From JAMIFV01 sp035906055 (GTDB lineage: Bacteria; Pseudomonadota; Alphaproteobacteria; Rickettsiales; JABCZZ01), in the NCBI GenBank assembly GCA_035906055.1, contig JAMIFV010000045.1:1-25263 (forward strand): a DNA stretch of 25,263 nucleotides, given 5' to 3'. The stretch's first letter is position 1. Every line of letters begins with the position of its first letter. This document shows, in pieces, positions 17,006 to 23,354 of this stretch. The notes beneath the pieces were generated by a model. The model was not told where the DNA came from. It saw nothing but the letters and a program-made list of their open reading frames with translations, and searched no databases. Both the position numbers and the translations under genes were made by a program.

Positions 17006-18760
17006 ATGAACCTGTTTCGTAACGTCAAAGCAAAAATAATCGAGATGCTTACCGCATTGCAGTCTGAAGGCGTGCTGCCTGCCGGACTCGCGTTCGATCA
17101 GGTGGATGTTATGCCCCCGCGTGAAGCCGCGCACGGCGATATGGCAACCAACGCCGCCATGGTGCTTGCCGGTAAGGCTGGCATGAAGCCACGCGACCTC
17201 GCGGAAAAGCTGCTCGACAAACTAAGGACGTTGCCGGAAGTAAGCGAAGCTGAGATTGCCGGACCGGGCTTTATCAATATCCGTTTTGTACCGGGTTTCT
17301 GGCAGGCGCTGATACCCATCATTCTCAAGGAAGAAGCAGGGTTCGGCGGCTCAGCCCTGGGCGCTAATGAAAAAGTGAATGTCGAATACGTATCCGCCAA
17401 CCCCACCGGCCCCATGCATGTGGGCCACGGGCGCGGTGCCGTGATTGGCGATGCGCTGGCGCGCCTGCTGGTAAAGGCCGGGTATAATGTCACCAAGGAA
17501 TATTACATCAATGATGCGGGCGGGCAGGTAGACAAGCTGGCGGAATCCGCGTTTCATCGTTACCGCGAGGCCCTCGGTGAAAAGGTGGGCGGCATACCGG
17601 AAGGCCTATACCCCGGCGACTACCTGATGGCGGTTGGGCAGGCGCTTGCCAGCCAGCATGGACGCGACCTTTTATCGTTGCCTAAAGATAAATGGCTGCC
17701 TGTCGTGCGCGACTTCACGCTTGAATGCATGCTTGCGATGATTAAGGACGACCTCGCGCATCTGGGAGTGGTGCATGACGTATTCACCTCCGAGCGTGCA
17801 TTGGCCAGCAGTGGCAGGGTGGAAGAGGCGCTCAGCTCGCTTGAAGATAAAGGCCTTATTTATGTAGGCGTGCTGGAGCCGCCCAAGGGAAAAACGCCTG
17901 AAGACTGGGAGCCGCGTCCGCAGACGCTGTTCAGGTCTACCCGCTTCGGCGACGATGTGGACCGCGCGATTAAAAAGTCTGACGGAAGCTGGACGTATTT
18001 TGCCCCCGATATCGCCTATCATTACGACAAATACAAACGTGGCCATAACAGGATGGTCAATATTTTCGGCGCTGACCATGGCGGCTATGTTAAGCGTATC
18101 CAGTCCGCTGTTACCGCGCTGTCCGATGGCAAGGCCTCGCTGGAAGTGCGCCTGTGCCAGATGGTGAACCTGTTGCGTGACGGCGAGCCGGTGAAGATGT
18201 CCAAGCGCAAGGGCACGCTTATTACCCTTCGCGAAGTGCTGGACGAAGTGGGCAGCGGCGTGTTCCGCTTTATCATGCTGACGCGAAAAAACGATGCGCA
18301 ACTTGATTTCGACTTCGCCCGCGTGGTAGAACAGACCAAGGAAAATCCGGTGTTCTACGTGCAGTATGCTCATGCGCGGATTAAATCCGTGCTGCGTCTT
18401 GCCAATCAGGAAGAGGGCATAGCGGCGGCGTTTGCCAAGTCTCCCACTTTGGAACAACTGGCGTTGCTCAAACACCCGGCGGAAATGGAACTGTTGCGCC
18501 TCATGGCCGCGTGGCCGCGTATCGTGGAAGCGGCTGCGGCAGCGCACGAACCGCACAGGATAGCATTTTACTTACAGGAGCTTGCCGCTGGTTTTCATTC
18601 GTTGTGGAATCACGGCAACGTTGACATATCACTTCGCTTTATACAAAAAGATGCTATAGATCTGACCGCTGCGAGGCTGGCGCTCGTGCGTGCGTGCGCG
18701 TTCGTGATAGCTTCGGGGCTGGCAGTACTGGGCGTGGAGCCGATGGAGGAGATGAGGTAA
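17006..18760 (+). CDS. argS: Arginyl-tRNA synthetase
   Basis: This class I aminoacyl-tRNA synthetase charges tRNA-Arg in the cytoplasm. The N-terminal additional domain spans about residues 1-85. The catalytic core starts with VEYVSANPTGPMHVGHGRGA, with the HIGH-type motif His138-Val-Gly-His141. A KMSKS-like motif occurs as KMSKRKGT from Lys397, more complete than in many ArgS proteins, which lack the second lysine. The C-terminal DALR-type anticodon-binding domain follows, including YVQYAHARIKSVLR and the terminal ARLALVRACAFVIASGLAVLG. The length of 584 residues is standard. No clear ribosome-binding site precedes the ATG. The stop codon overlaps the next start (TAATG), so the SPOR gene is likely translated by coupling. 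Confidence 0.97.
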   Translation: MNLFRNVKAKIIEMLTALQSEGVLPAGLAFDQVDVMPPREAAHGDMATNAAMVLAGKAGMKPRDLAEKLLDKLRTLPEVSEAEIAGPGFINIRFVPGFWQALIPIILKEEAGFGGSALGANEKVNVEYVSANPTGPMHVGHGRGAVIGDALARLLVKAGYNVTKEYYINDAGGQVDKLAESAFHRYREALGEKVGGIPEGLYPGDYLMAVGQALASQHGRDLLSLPKDKWLPVVRDFTLECMLAMIKDDLAHLGVVHDVFTSERALASSGRVEEALSSLEDKGLIYVGVLEPPKGKTPEDWEPRPQTLFRSTRFGDDVDRAIKKSDGSWTYFAPDIAYHYDKYKRGHNRMVNIFGADHGGYVKRIQSAVTALSDGKASLEVRLCQMVNLLRDGEPVKMSKRKGTLITLREVLDEVGSGVFRFIMLTRKNDAQLDFDFARVVEQTKENPVFYVQYAHARIKSVLRLANQEEGIAAAFAKSPTLEQLALLKHPAEMELLRLMAAWPRIVEAAAAAHEPHRIAFYLQELAAGFHSLWNHGNVDISLRFIQKDAIDLTAARLALVRACAFVIASGLAVLGVEPMEEMR

Positions 18761-19746
18761 TGTCTGATAATAAAAACATGATCGAAGAAGACGAAAACGA
18801 CACGGTAGATTACCGGGACGACGAACAGGAAGGCGGCATATTCCGCTGGATGTCGGTGTTCGTAGTGCTGCTGGCAGTTGCAGGCTTTTTCTCGCTGGCA
18901 TGGTATGCGTACAAGAGCGGCGGGGAAGTCATCAGCGAAAGTGACGCAGAGCTTATCACTGCCGATGCCGCACCGGTAAAAGAAGCGCCGGAAAACCCCG
19001 GCGGCATTGCCATACCCAATCAGGATAAAGCTGTATATGGCCTTGTAGGCGGCAAGCAGGAAGAAAACAAAGGCGTTGAGCATATACTTTCCTCGCCGGA
19101 AACGCCGATCGTGCACAATGAGGAGTCCGATACCGGTTCATGGATGAGCGATGAGGTAAAAGAAAAGCTCAAGGCCAGCGAAGGTGAGAAGCCTGCTGTG
19201 AATGCCGATGAAGAGCAGCGCGCCATCATAGACGAAGACAAGGAAGCCCCTAAGGAAAAGAAGGTTGCCGAAGCGGTCAAGCAAGAGAGCAGTGAAGCCG
19301 TAAAAGCAGTGGTGAAAGCCGCTGAAGAGAAGCCGGTGGACGCAGTAAAAGAAGCTGCAAAAGTTGTCGAAACCAAGAAGGAGCCGGTGGAGATAAAAGA
19401 GCTCAAACTGGCGGCTGGTGAGTCAAAGCCCAAGGAAGAGGTGAAGAAAAAGGAATCCGCCAAAGCAGAGGCTTCCGCGTCGCCCGCAAGCGGCGGCAGT
19501 GCAAGGGTGCAGCTCGGCGCATTCAAGAGCGAAGCGGAAGCAAGCGGGCAGTGGAAGAAGATCGAAAAGAAATTCTCCAGCGAACTTTCCGGCAAGCAGC
19601 ATTACATCGTGCGTGCCGACCTCGGCGCCAAGGGCGTCTACTACCGTCTCCAGATTGCACCGTTTGACAGCAGCAAGGATGCTGACCGTTATTGCGTGTC
19701 TTTCGTCAGCGAGGGGCAGGGGTGCATGCCGGTTAAGGGCAAGTAA
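18760..19746 (+). CDS. SPOR-domain inner-membrane protein
   Basis: SPOR domains bind peptidoglycan stripped of stem peptides at the division site. The 328-residue protein has an acidic cytoplasmic N-terminus (residues 1-28), one membrane helix at about 29-49 (WMSVFVVLLAVAGFFSLAWY) and a long linker rich in Lys, Glu, Ala and Val (about 130-245) that should be disordered or helical. A C-terminal SPOR domain begins ARVQLGAFKSEAEA and continues YYRLQIAPFDSSKDADRYC. The start at 18760 overlaps the argS stop by one base and follows GATGAGG at 18751-18757. An upstream ATG in the same frame at 18694 lies inside argS and is unlikely. The stop overlaps the nagZ start by one base. The order argS-SPOR-nagZ is common in alphaproteobacteria. 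The role is inferred as cell-wall or division-related. Confidence 0.88.
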   Translation: MSDNKNMIEEDENDTVDYRDDEQEGGIFRWMSVFVVLLAVAGFFSLAWYAYKSGGEVISESDAELITADAAPVKEAPENPGGIAIPNQDKAVYGLVGGKQEENKGVEHILSSPETPIVHNEESDTGSWMSDEVKEKLKASEGEKPAVNADEEQRAIIDEDKEAPKEKKVAEAVKQESSEAVKAVVKAAEEKPVDAVKEAAKVVETKKEPVEIKELKLAAGESKPKEEVKKKESAKAEASASPASGGSARVQLGAFKSEAEASGQWKKIEKKFSSELSGKQHYIVRADLGAKGVYYRLQIAPFDSSKDADRYCVSFVSEGQGCMPVKGK

Positions 19747-20777
19747 TGGTGGCTTCTCCCAGAGCAGCCATATTCGGGCTTAAAGGCACGTCGCTTCTGG
19801 ATGAGGAAAAGGGCTTTTTTGCCAGACAGAACCCGCTGGGCTTCATTCTGTTCGCTCGCAATTGCGAGTCACCGCAACAACTGAAAACGCTCACCGCCGA
19901 CCTGCGCGGATTGCTGGGACGCAAGGATGTGCCGATCCTCATTGACCAGGAGGGCGGACGGGTGGCGCGCCTGAAACCGCCGCACTGGCGCAAGGCTCCT
20001 GCAGCGAAGCTGTTTGCCGATTATGCGGCCACATCACTACATAAGGCAGAAGAAGCCGTGTATGCCAATACGCGCCTTATCGCCAGGGAGCTTTATGAAC
20101 TGGGCATCAATGTGGATTGTGCGCCGCTGGCCGATGTGCCGGTCGCGGATGCGCATGATATTATCGGTGACCGCGCATTCGGCACTGAACCGGCGCAGGT
20201 GACCGCGCTGGCAAGCGCAATGGCGCAGGGGTTGCTGGACGGCGGCGTACTGCCCGTGCTTAAACATATTCCCGGCCATGGCCGCGCGCGTGCCGATAGC
20301 CACGAGGAATTGCCTGCCGTGCATGAGACGCTGGACGTGCTGAGTAATACCGACTTCGTGCCGTTCCGTAAACTGGCGCATATTCCGCTGGGCATGACGG
20401 CGCATATCCTCTTTACCGCCATTGACGATAAGCTGCCCGCGACACTTTCGCCCAAAGTGATGGAGCTTATTCGTAAAGATATCGGCTTTGAAGGTCTTAT
20501 CATGTCAGACGACCTTTCCATGAAGGCGCTGGGCGGCAGTTTTGGTGAACGCACCGAACTCAGCCTGCAGGCAGGGTGCGATATCGTGCTGCATTGCAAT
20601 GGTGAGATGGACGAAATGCAGCAAATTGCCGCCCGGCTCAGGCCGCTGGACGAAAAGGGGCAAGAGCGTTTTGACCGCGCATGGAAGCTGCTCAGGGACC
20701 CTGAAGCCTATGACTATGGCGCTGCCAAAACCATGATAGCCGCCCTGGAAGGCGATCAGGCTATAAAAACTGCCTGA
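19746..20777 (+). CDS. nagZ: Beta-N-acetylhexosaminidase (glycoside hydrolase family 3)
   Basis: NagZ removes N-acetylglucosamine from anhydromuropeptides in the cytoplasm during peptidoglycan recycling. The protein shows the GH3 pattern: FILFARNCESPQQL near the N-terminus, then LIDQEGGRVARLKPP, and KHIPGHGRARADSHEELP beginning at Lys173, with the Asp184/His186 acid-base pair typical of NagZ. LIMSDDLSMKALGG holds the nucleophile aspartate at 255 (adjacent to Asp256). At 343 residues it is of normal single-domain length, and no signal peptide is seen, as expected for a cytoplasmic enzyme. The start codon overlaps the stop of the SPOR gene (TAATG), which implies translational coupling. In many alphaproteobacteria scpA and scpB follow nagZ. 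Here the next gene is tatA, after 114 bases. Confidence 0.95.
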   Translation: MVASPRAAIFGLKGTSLLDEEKGFFARQNPLGFILFARNCESPQQLKTLTADLRGLLGRKDVPILIDQEGGRVARLKPPHWRKAPAAKLFADYAATSLHKAEEAVYANTRLIARELYELGINVDCAPLADVPVADAHDIIGDRAFGTEPAQVTALASAMAQGLLDGGVLPVLKHIPGHGRARADSHEELPAVHETLDVLSNTDFVPFRKLAHIPLGMTAHILFTAIDDKLPATLSPKVMELIRKDIGFEGLIMSDDLSMKALGGSFGERTELSLQAGCDIVLHCNGEMDEMQQIAARLRPLDEKGQERFDRAWKLLRDPEAYDYGAAKTMIAALEGDQAIKTA

Positions 20778-20810
20778 TTACAATGTTATAGAATAAATCC
20801 GTTTTAAGGG

Positions 20811-20816
20811 TATAAT
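20811..20816 (+). promoter_or_regulatory. Possible -10 element upstream of tatA
   Basis: A perfect TATAAT sits in the nagZ-tatA gap, 75 bases ahead of the tatA ATG. No good -35 hexamer is found 16-18 bases upstream, so this is only a candidate for an independent tatAB promoter. Confidence 0.3.
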
Positions 20817-20881
20817 GACAGCTGCGCGAACGGGTTGGCCTTGTAAAGCTAAGGATTTGTGCTAACTTCGCGCTGCTCTCA

Positions 20882-20887
20882 GGGAGG
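20882..20887 (+). promoter_or_regulatory. Ribosome-binding site that fixes the tatA start
   Basis: GGGAGG lies four bases before ATG 20892. It supports this start over an in-frame ATG at 20859, which would add 11 residues ahead of the conserved TatA membrane segment. Confidence 0.7.
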
Positions 20888-20891
20888 ATAT

Positions 20892-21089
20892 ATGGGACTC
20901 AGTGTTACCAAGCTTTTGCTTATACTTATCATTGTGTTCGTTATCTTTGGCGCCGGTAAGCTGCCCAAGGTGATGGGCGATATCGGCAAGGGCATCAAGG
21001 CGCTCAAGGACGGTCTTAAAGAAGGCGAAGACGCGCACAAGGACAGCAAGCAGATATCATCCGGCAAGGATGACAGCCAGAAGGGCTAA
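20892..21089 (+). CDS. tatA: Sec-independent protein translocase subunit TatA
   Basis: TatA forms the variable pore of the twin-arginine system that exports folded proteins across the inner membrane. The 65-residue protein has the typical plan: a short N-terminal membrane helix (SVTKLLLILIIVFVIF), the hinge FGAGKLPKV, an amphipathic helix rich in Gly and Lys (MGDIGKGIKALKDGLKEG) and a charged tail. The strong GGGAGG site at 20882-20887 sets the start. tatB begins three bases after the stop, so the two are co-transcribed and probably coupled in translation. tatC is not found downstream in the window. Confidence 0.93.
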   Translation: MGLSVTKLLLILIIVFVIFGAGKLPKVMGDIGKGIKALKDGLKEGEDAHKDSKQISSGKDDSQKG

Positions 21090-21092
21090 TCC

Positions 21093-21458
21093 ATGCTGGA
21101 CTTTTCTTTAGGTGAACTCGCGCTGGTAGCCTTGGTTGCGCTGCTGGTGGTGGGCCCTAAGGACTTCCCCGTTATCATGCGCAAGCTGGGCCAGTGGGCT
21201 GGCTACTGCAAGGGCATTACCGATGAATTTCGCGCAGGATTCCATAGTGCCATGAAGCAGAACGGTCTTGAGGACATTGAAACCGACATGGCCACTATCG
21301 AACAGGAAATGAGTTTTATCCGTGACCAGCACGGCCAGTTGCAGCGCGTGTATGATATTTCCGAGTTCATGGAAGAAACCAAGCGCGCCGACATGAAACC
21401 CAAGACGGCGGCGGAACAGGCAAGGATTGCTGATAATAAGGAGGCCGGTTCCAATTGA
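21093..21458 (+). CDS. tatB: Sec-independent protein translocase subunit TatB
   Basis: TatB works with TatC as the receptor for twin-arginine signal peptides. The protein starts MLDFSLGELALVALVALLVV, with the conserved acidic residue in the membrane helix, followed by VGPKDFPVIMRKLGQW, the TatB hinge and the start of the amphipathic helix. A longer charged helical tail follows, giving 121 residues, within the usual range. It lies three bases after tatA. Its stop codon overlaps the TTG start of the next small gene. In related genomes tatC normally follows; here it does not. Confidence 0.93.
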   Translation: MLDFSLGELALVALVALLVVGPKDFPVIMRKLGQWAGYCKGITDEFRAGFHSAMKQNGLEDIETDMATIEQEMSFIRDQHGQLQRVYDISEFMEETKRADMKPKTAAEQARIADNKEAGSN

Positions 21459-21790
21459 TCAATGCCATAGGTAATCTGGTTCCGGGTATTATCCGTTTTG
21501 ACGTTGCTCAGGCTGCGCAGGCACAAACCAGCCGTGCCGTGCCAACGGCGAATGGCGCATCTTCCTTGCCGCAAAACGGCCAGCAGGTATTGCCGCCCGC
21601 AAACTTTTTTGAAGATAATCTTGCCTCCGGCGGCGGCTTTCCCTTTAAACTGTCGGCTGCCGAGTTTTCCGACGTTTTCGGCACTCTGGTTACGGCATCG
21701 CCGTTCGCCAATCTCATGCCCTCAGCAGCTACGCTTGCTTATTCGCAGTCCAGCCTGCTCACGGCCAGCCGTGTCAACCTTACAGCGTAA
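21455..21790 (+). CDS. Hypothetical protein, TTG start overlapping tatB (111 aa)
   Basis: I do not recognise this protein. The frame begins with TTG at 21455, overlapping the tatB stop codon, with AAGGAGG at 21438-21444 about 10 bases ahead; no ATG is available early in the frame. The protein is rich in Ala, Ser, Gln and Asn. It has no convincing signal peptide or membrane helix, and no cysteine. The C-terminal half (KLSAAEFSDVFGTLVTASPF, then ANLMPSAATLAYSQSSLL) could form short helices. The position in the tatAB unit, with overlapping translation, argues for a real gene. The simple composition and lack of recognised relatives argue for caution. No function is proposed. Confidence 0.5.
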   Translation: MINAIGNLVPGIIRFDVAQAAQAQTSRAVPTANGASSLPQNGQQVLPPANFFEDNLASGGGFPFKLSAAEFSDVFGTLVTASPFANLMPSAATLAYSQSSLLTASRVNLTA

Positions 21791-21848
21791 GAAAACGCAT
21801 CACGAAATAACGATAGTTTTTGCGCTGCACAAAACGGTACAATAGCTA

Positions 21849-21877
21849 TTTACACTTTATACCAGCCGCGATAGACA
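21849..21877 (+). promoter_or_regulatory. Possible promoter for the ABC permease gene
   Basis: TTTACA at 21849-21854 and TAGACA at 21872-21877 are 17 bases apart, 26 bases before the permease ATG. The -10 match is modest. It lies in the 113-base gap between the small TTG-start gene and the permease. Confidence 0.3.
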
Positions 21878-21903
21878 ATGCTAACTTAACAAGAGCATTA
21901 CTT

Positions 21904-22668
21904 ATGAACTGGCTTGGGCTTTGGACTCTTTATAAACGCGAAGTATGGCGTTTTCTCAAAGTGGCAAACCAGACATTGCTGGCTCCCGTCATAACCACAT
22001 TGCTGTTTCTTGCCGTGCTCACCCTGTCGCTTGGCGTGCATGCGGGGCAGGTTATAGACGGCGTTCCCTATGCGCAGTTCATCGCACCCGGCCTCATTAT
22101 GATGGCGGTCGTGCAAAACGCATTTGCCAATACGTCCTCTTCGCTGATGATCTCAAAAATACAGGGGGTGATCATTGACCTGCTCATGCCGCCATTCACC
22201 GGCACTGAAATTACCCTCGGGCTGACGCTGGGCGGGGTAACGCGCGGGCTATTGGTGGGGGCTGTCGTTTCTGTGTCAGTGTGGTTCTTCGTGCCCTTTA
22301 AGGTGCATCACTGGGGGGCGATGTTCTATTTTATCTTCACCTCAAGCCTGCTGCTGGCATTGCTGGGGTTGCTTACCGGCGTGTGGTCGCAGACGTTCGA
22401 CCAGCTCTCCGCCATTACCAATTACATTATCACGCCGCTGTCATTTCTCTCCGGAACATTTTATTCAATCAGGCACTTGCCGGAATTCTGGTATATGATC
22501 TGCCATTTTAACCCATTCTTCTACATGATAGACGGGTTCCGTTATGCGCTCACCGGCTTTGCGGACGGCGACGTAAGCACGGGAGTGGTTGTAATGTTTG
22601 TTAGTAATGTCGTATTATGGGTTGTTTCGCAGAAGATTATTACCAAAGGCTACCGCCTGAAAACCTAA
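21904..22668 (+). CDS. ABC-2 type transporter permease
   Basis: This 254-residue protein is the membrane half of an ABC exporter of the ABC-2 superfamily (YadH/NodJ-like). Six hydrophobic segments are visible, including LAPVITTLLFLAVLTLSLGV, FIAPGLIMMAVVQNAF, GLLVGAVVSVSVWFF, a long one around 140-165, ITNYIITPLSFLSGTF and VVVMFVSNVVLWVV. The N-terminal stretch MNWLGLWTLYKREVWRFLKV and FYSIRHLPEFWYMICHFNPF are typical of the family. I chose ATG 21904 because the family begins there; an ATG at 21820 would add 28 atypical residues. A weak AAGAG precedes it. The ATP-binding partner is not adjacent on either side. The substrate cannot be told from sequence. Confidence 0.88.
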   Translation: MNWLGLWTLYKREVWRFLKVANQTLLAPVITTLLFLAVLTLSLGVHAGQVIDGVPYAQFIAPGLIMMAVVQNAFANTSSSLMISKIQGVIIDLLMPPFTGTEITLGLTLGGVTRGLLVGAVVSVSVWFFVPFKVHHWGAMFYFIFTSSLLLALLGLLTGVWSQTFDQLSAITNYIITPLSFLSGTFYSIRHLPEFWYMICHFNPFFYMIDGFRYALTGFADGDVSTGVVVMFVSNVVLWVVSQKIITKGYRLKT

Positions 22669-22683
22669 CCTTATGGATTGTTT

Positions 22684-22983
22684 ATGAAAGTTAAGATTAT
22701 TAGCCCCGCCAAAAACGCCATGCAGTCCGGAACGGCTAAAGAAGGTTCATGGACTTTAACGTTTCCGGCGGAAACCCCTCCGTCAGTAGACTCCCTCACG
22801 GGATGGGTAGGAATGGCTGATACAAATCAACAGCTTACTCTTTGCTTTACCAGCAGGGAAGCAGCTATAGAATATGCGCAGAAGCATAACCTGAAATATG
22901 ATATTATTGATCCAAAGCATAGGGTTATAAAACCAAAATTATATGCGTCCAATTTTGCGTTTAAAAATGAAAACCGCGCATAA
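22684..22983 (+). CDS. NDUFS4-like complex I accessory subunit
   Basis: The protein matches the family of the 18-kDa accessory subunit of respiratory complex I (NDUFS4, ETC_C1_NDUFA4 domain), found in mitochondria and alphaproteobacteria. There it sits on the peripheral arm near the NADH-oxidising module. Recognisable features are the N-terminal AKNAMQSGTAKEGSWTLTFP, Trp41 in DSLTGW, the strand QQLTLCFTSREAAIEYAQKH and the end NLKYDIIDP, with KPKLYASNF resembling the C-terminal KSYGANFS-type tail of the family. The length of 99 residues is usual for bacteria. ATG 22684 is preferred over a TTG at 22678. It lies 15 bases after the permease stop, so they may share a transcript. The core complex I genes are not in this window. 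Confidence 0.9.
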   Translation: MKVKIISPAKNAMQSGTAKEGSWTLTFPAETPPSVDSLTGWVGMADTNQQLTLCFTSREAAIEYAQKHNLKYDIIDPKHRVIKPKLYASNFAFKNENRA

Positions 22984-23047
22984 TTATGCCAGTAGTCATC
23001 ATAACGTAACAATTCTATGGTAAACAGATAGCTTGGGCAGGATTACT

Positions 23048-23320
23048 ATGAAACGGTTTACGGTTATTTGTACTTTCGCAGGCGGCCAGAAAGCTCCGTT
23101 CCATATTTATGTGGGCGAACCCGACCCGACGAAGCATCCGCTTATGAACCAGGCGCACTGGCTTTCCACTGAACGCCAGGGCAACATTCCGCCGGAAGTA
23201 ATGGAGAATTTTGAAAAGCTCCATACCATTGCCAAGGAGAATAACGTTTCGTTCGAAGAGCTCTGTGCCTATGCGCTTGGCACTGCAGGCGCAGAAGGAG
23301 GCAGTCCTCCGGCGGCCTGA
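23048..23320 (+). CDS. Small conserved protein, probably DUF2610 family (90 aa)
   Basis: The protein begins MKRFTVICTFAGGQKAPFHI and contains YVGEPDPTKHPLMNQAHWLS, GNIPPEVMENFEKL and NVSFEELCAYALG. I recall this pattern from a small family of unknown function (DUF2610) found in Rickettsiales and other alphaproteobacteria, but could not check it by search. The first half looks like beta strands and the second half like two helices. There is no signal peptide or membrane segment, so it is probably cytoplasmic. ATG 23048 follows GGCAGGA at 23035-23041 and is preferred over an in-frame start at 23033. It lies 64 bases after the NDUFS4-like gene and 34 bases before the unknown 538-residue gene. 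Function unknown. Confidence 0.8.
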   Translation: MKRFTVICTFAGGQKAPFHIYVGEPDPTKHPLMNQAHWLSTERQGNIPPEVMENFEKLHTIAKENNVSFEELCAYALGTAGAEGGSPPAA

Positions 23321-23354
23321 TTTTTCATGATCGCGGCGGTGGCGGAATGTTATT

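Noticed and set aside
17672..18556. Minus-strand frame of 294 codons opposite argS
   Set aside because: It is a shadow of argS, with low-complexity His/Arg-rich translation.
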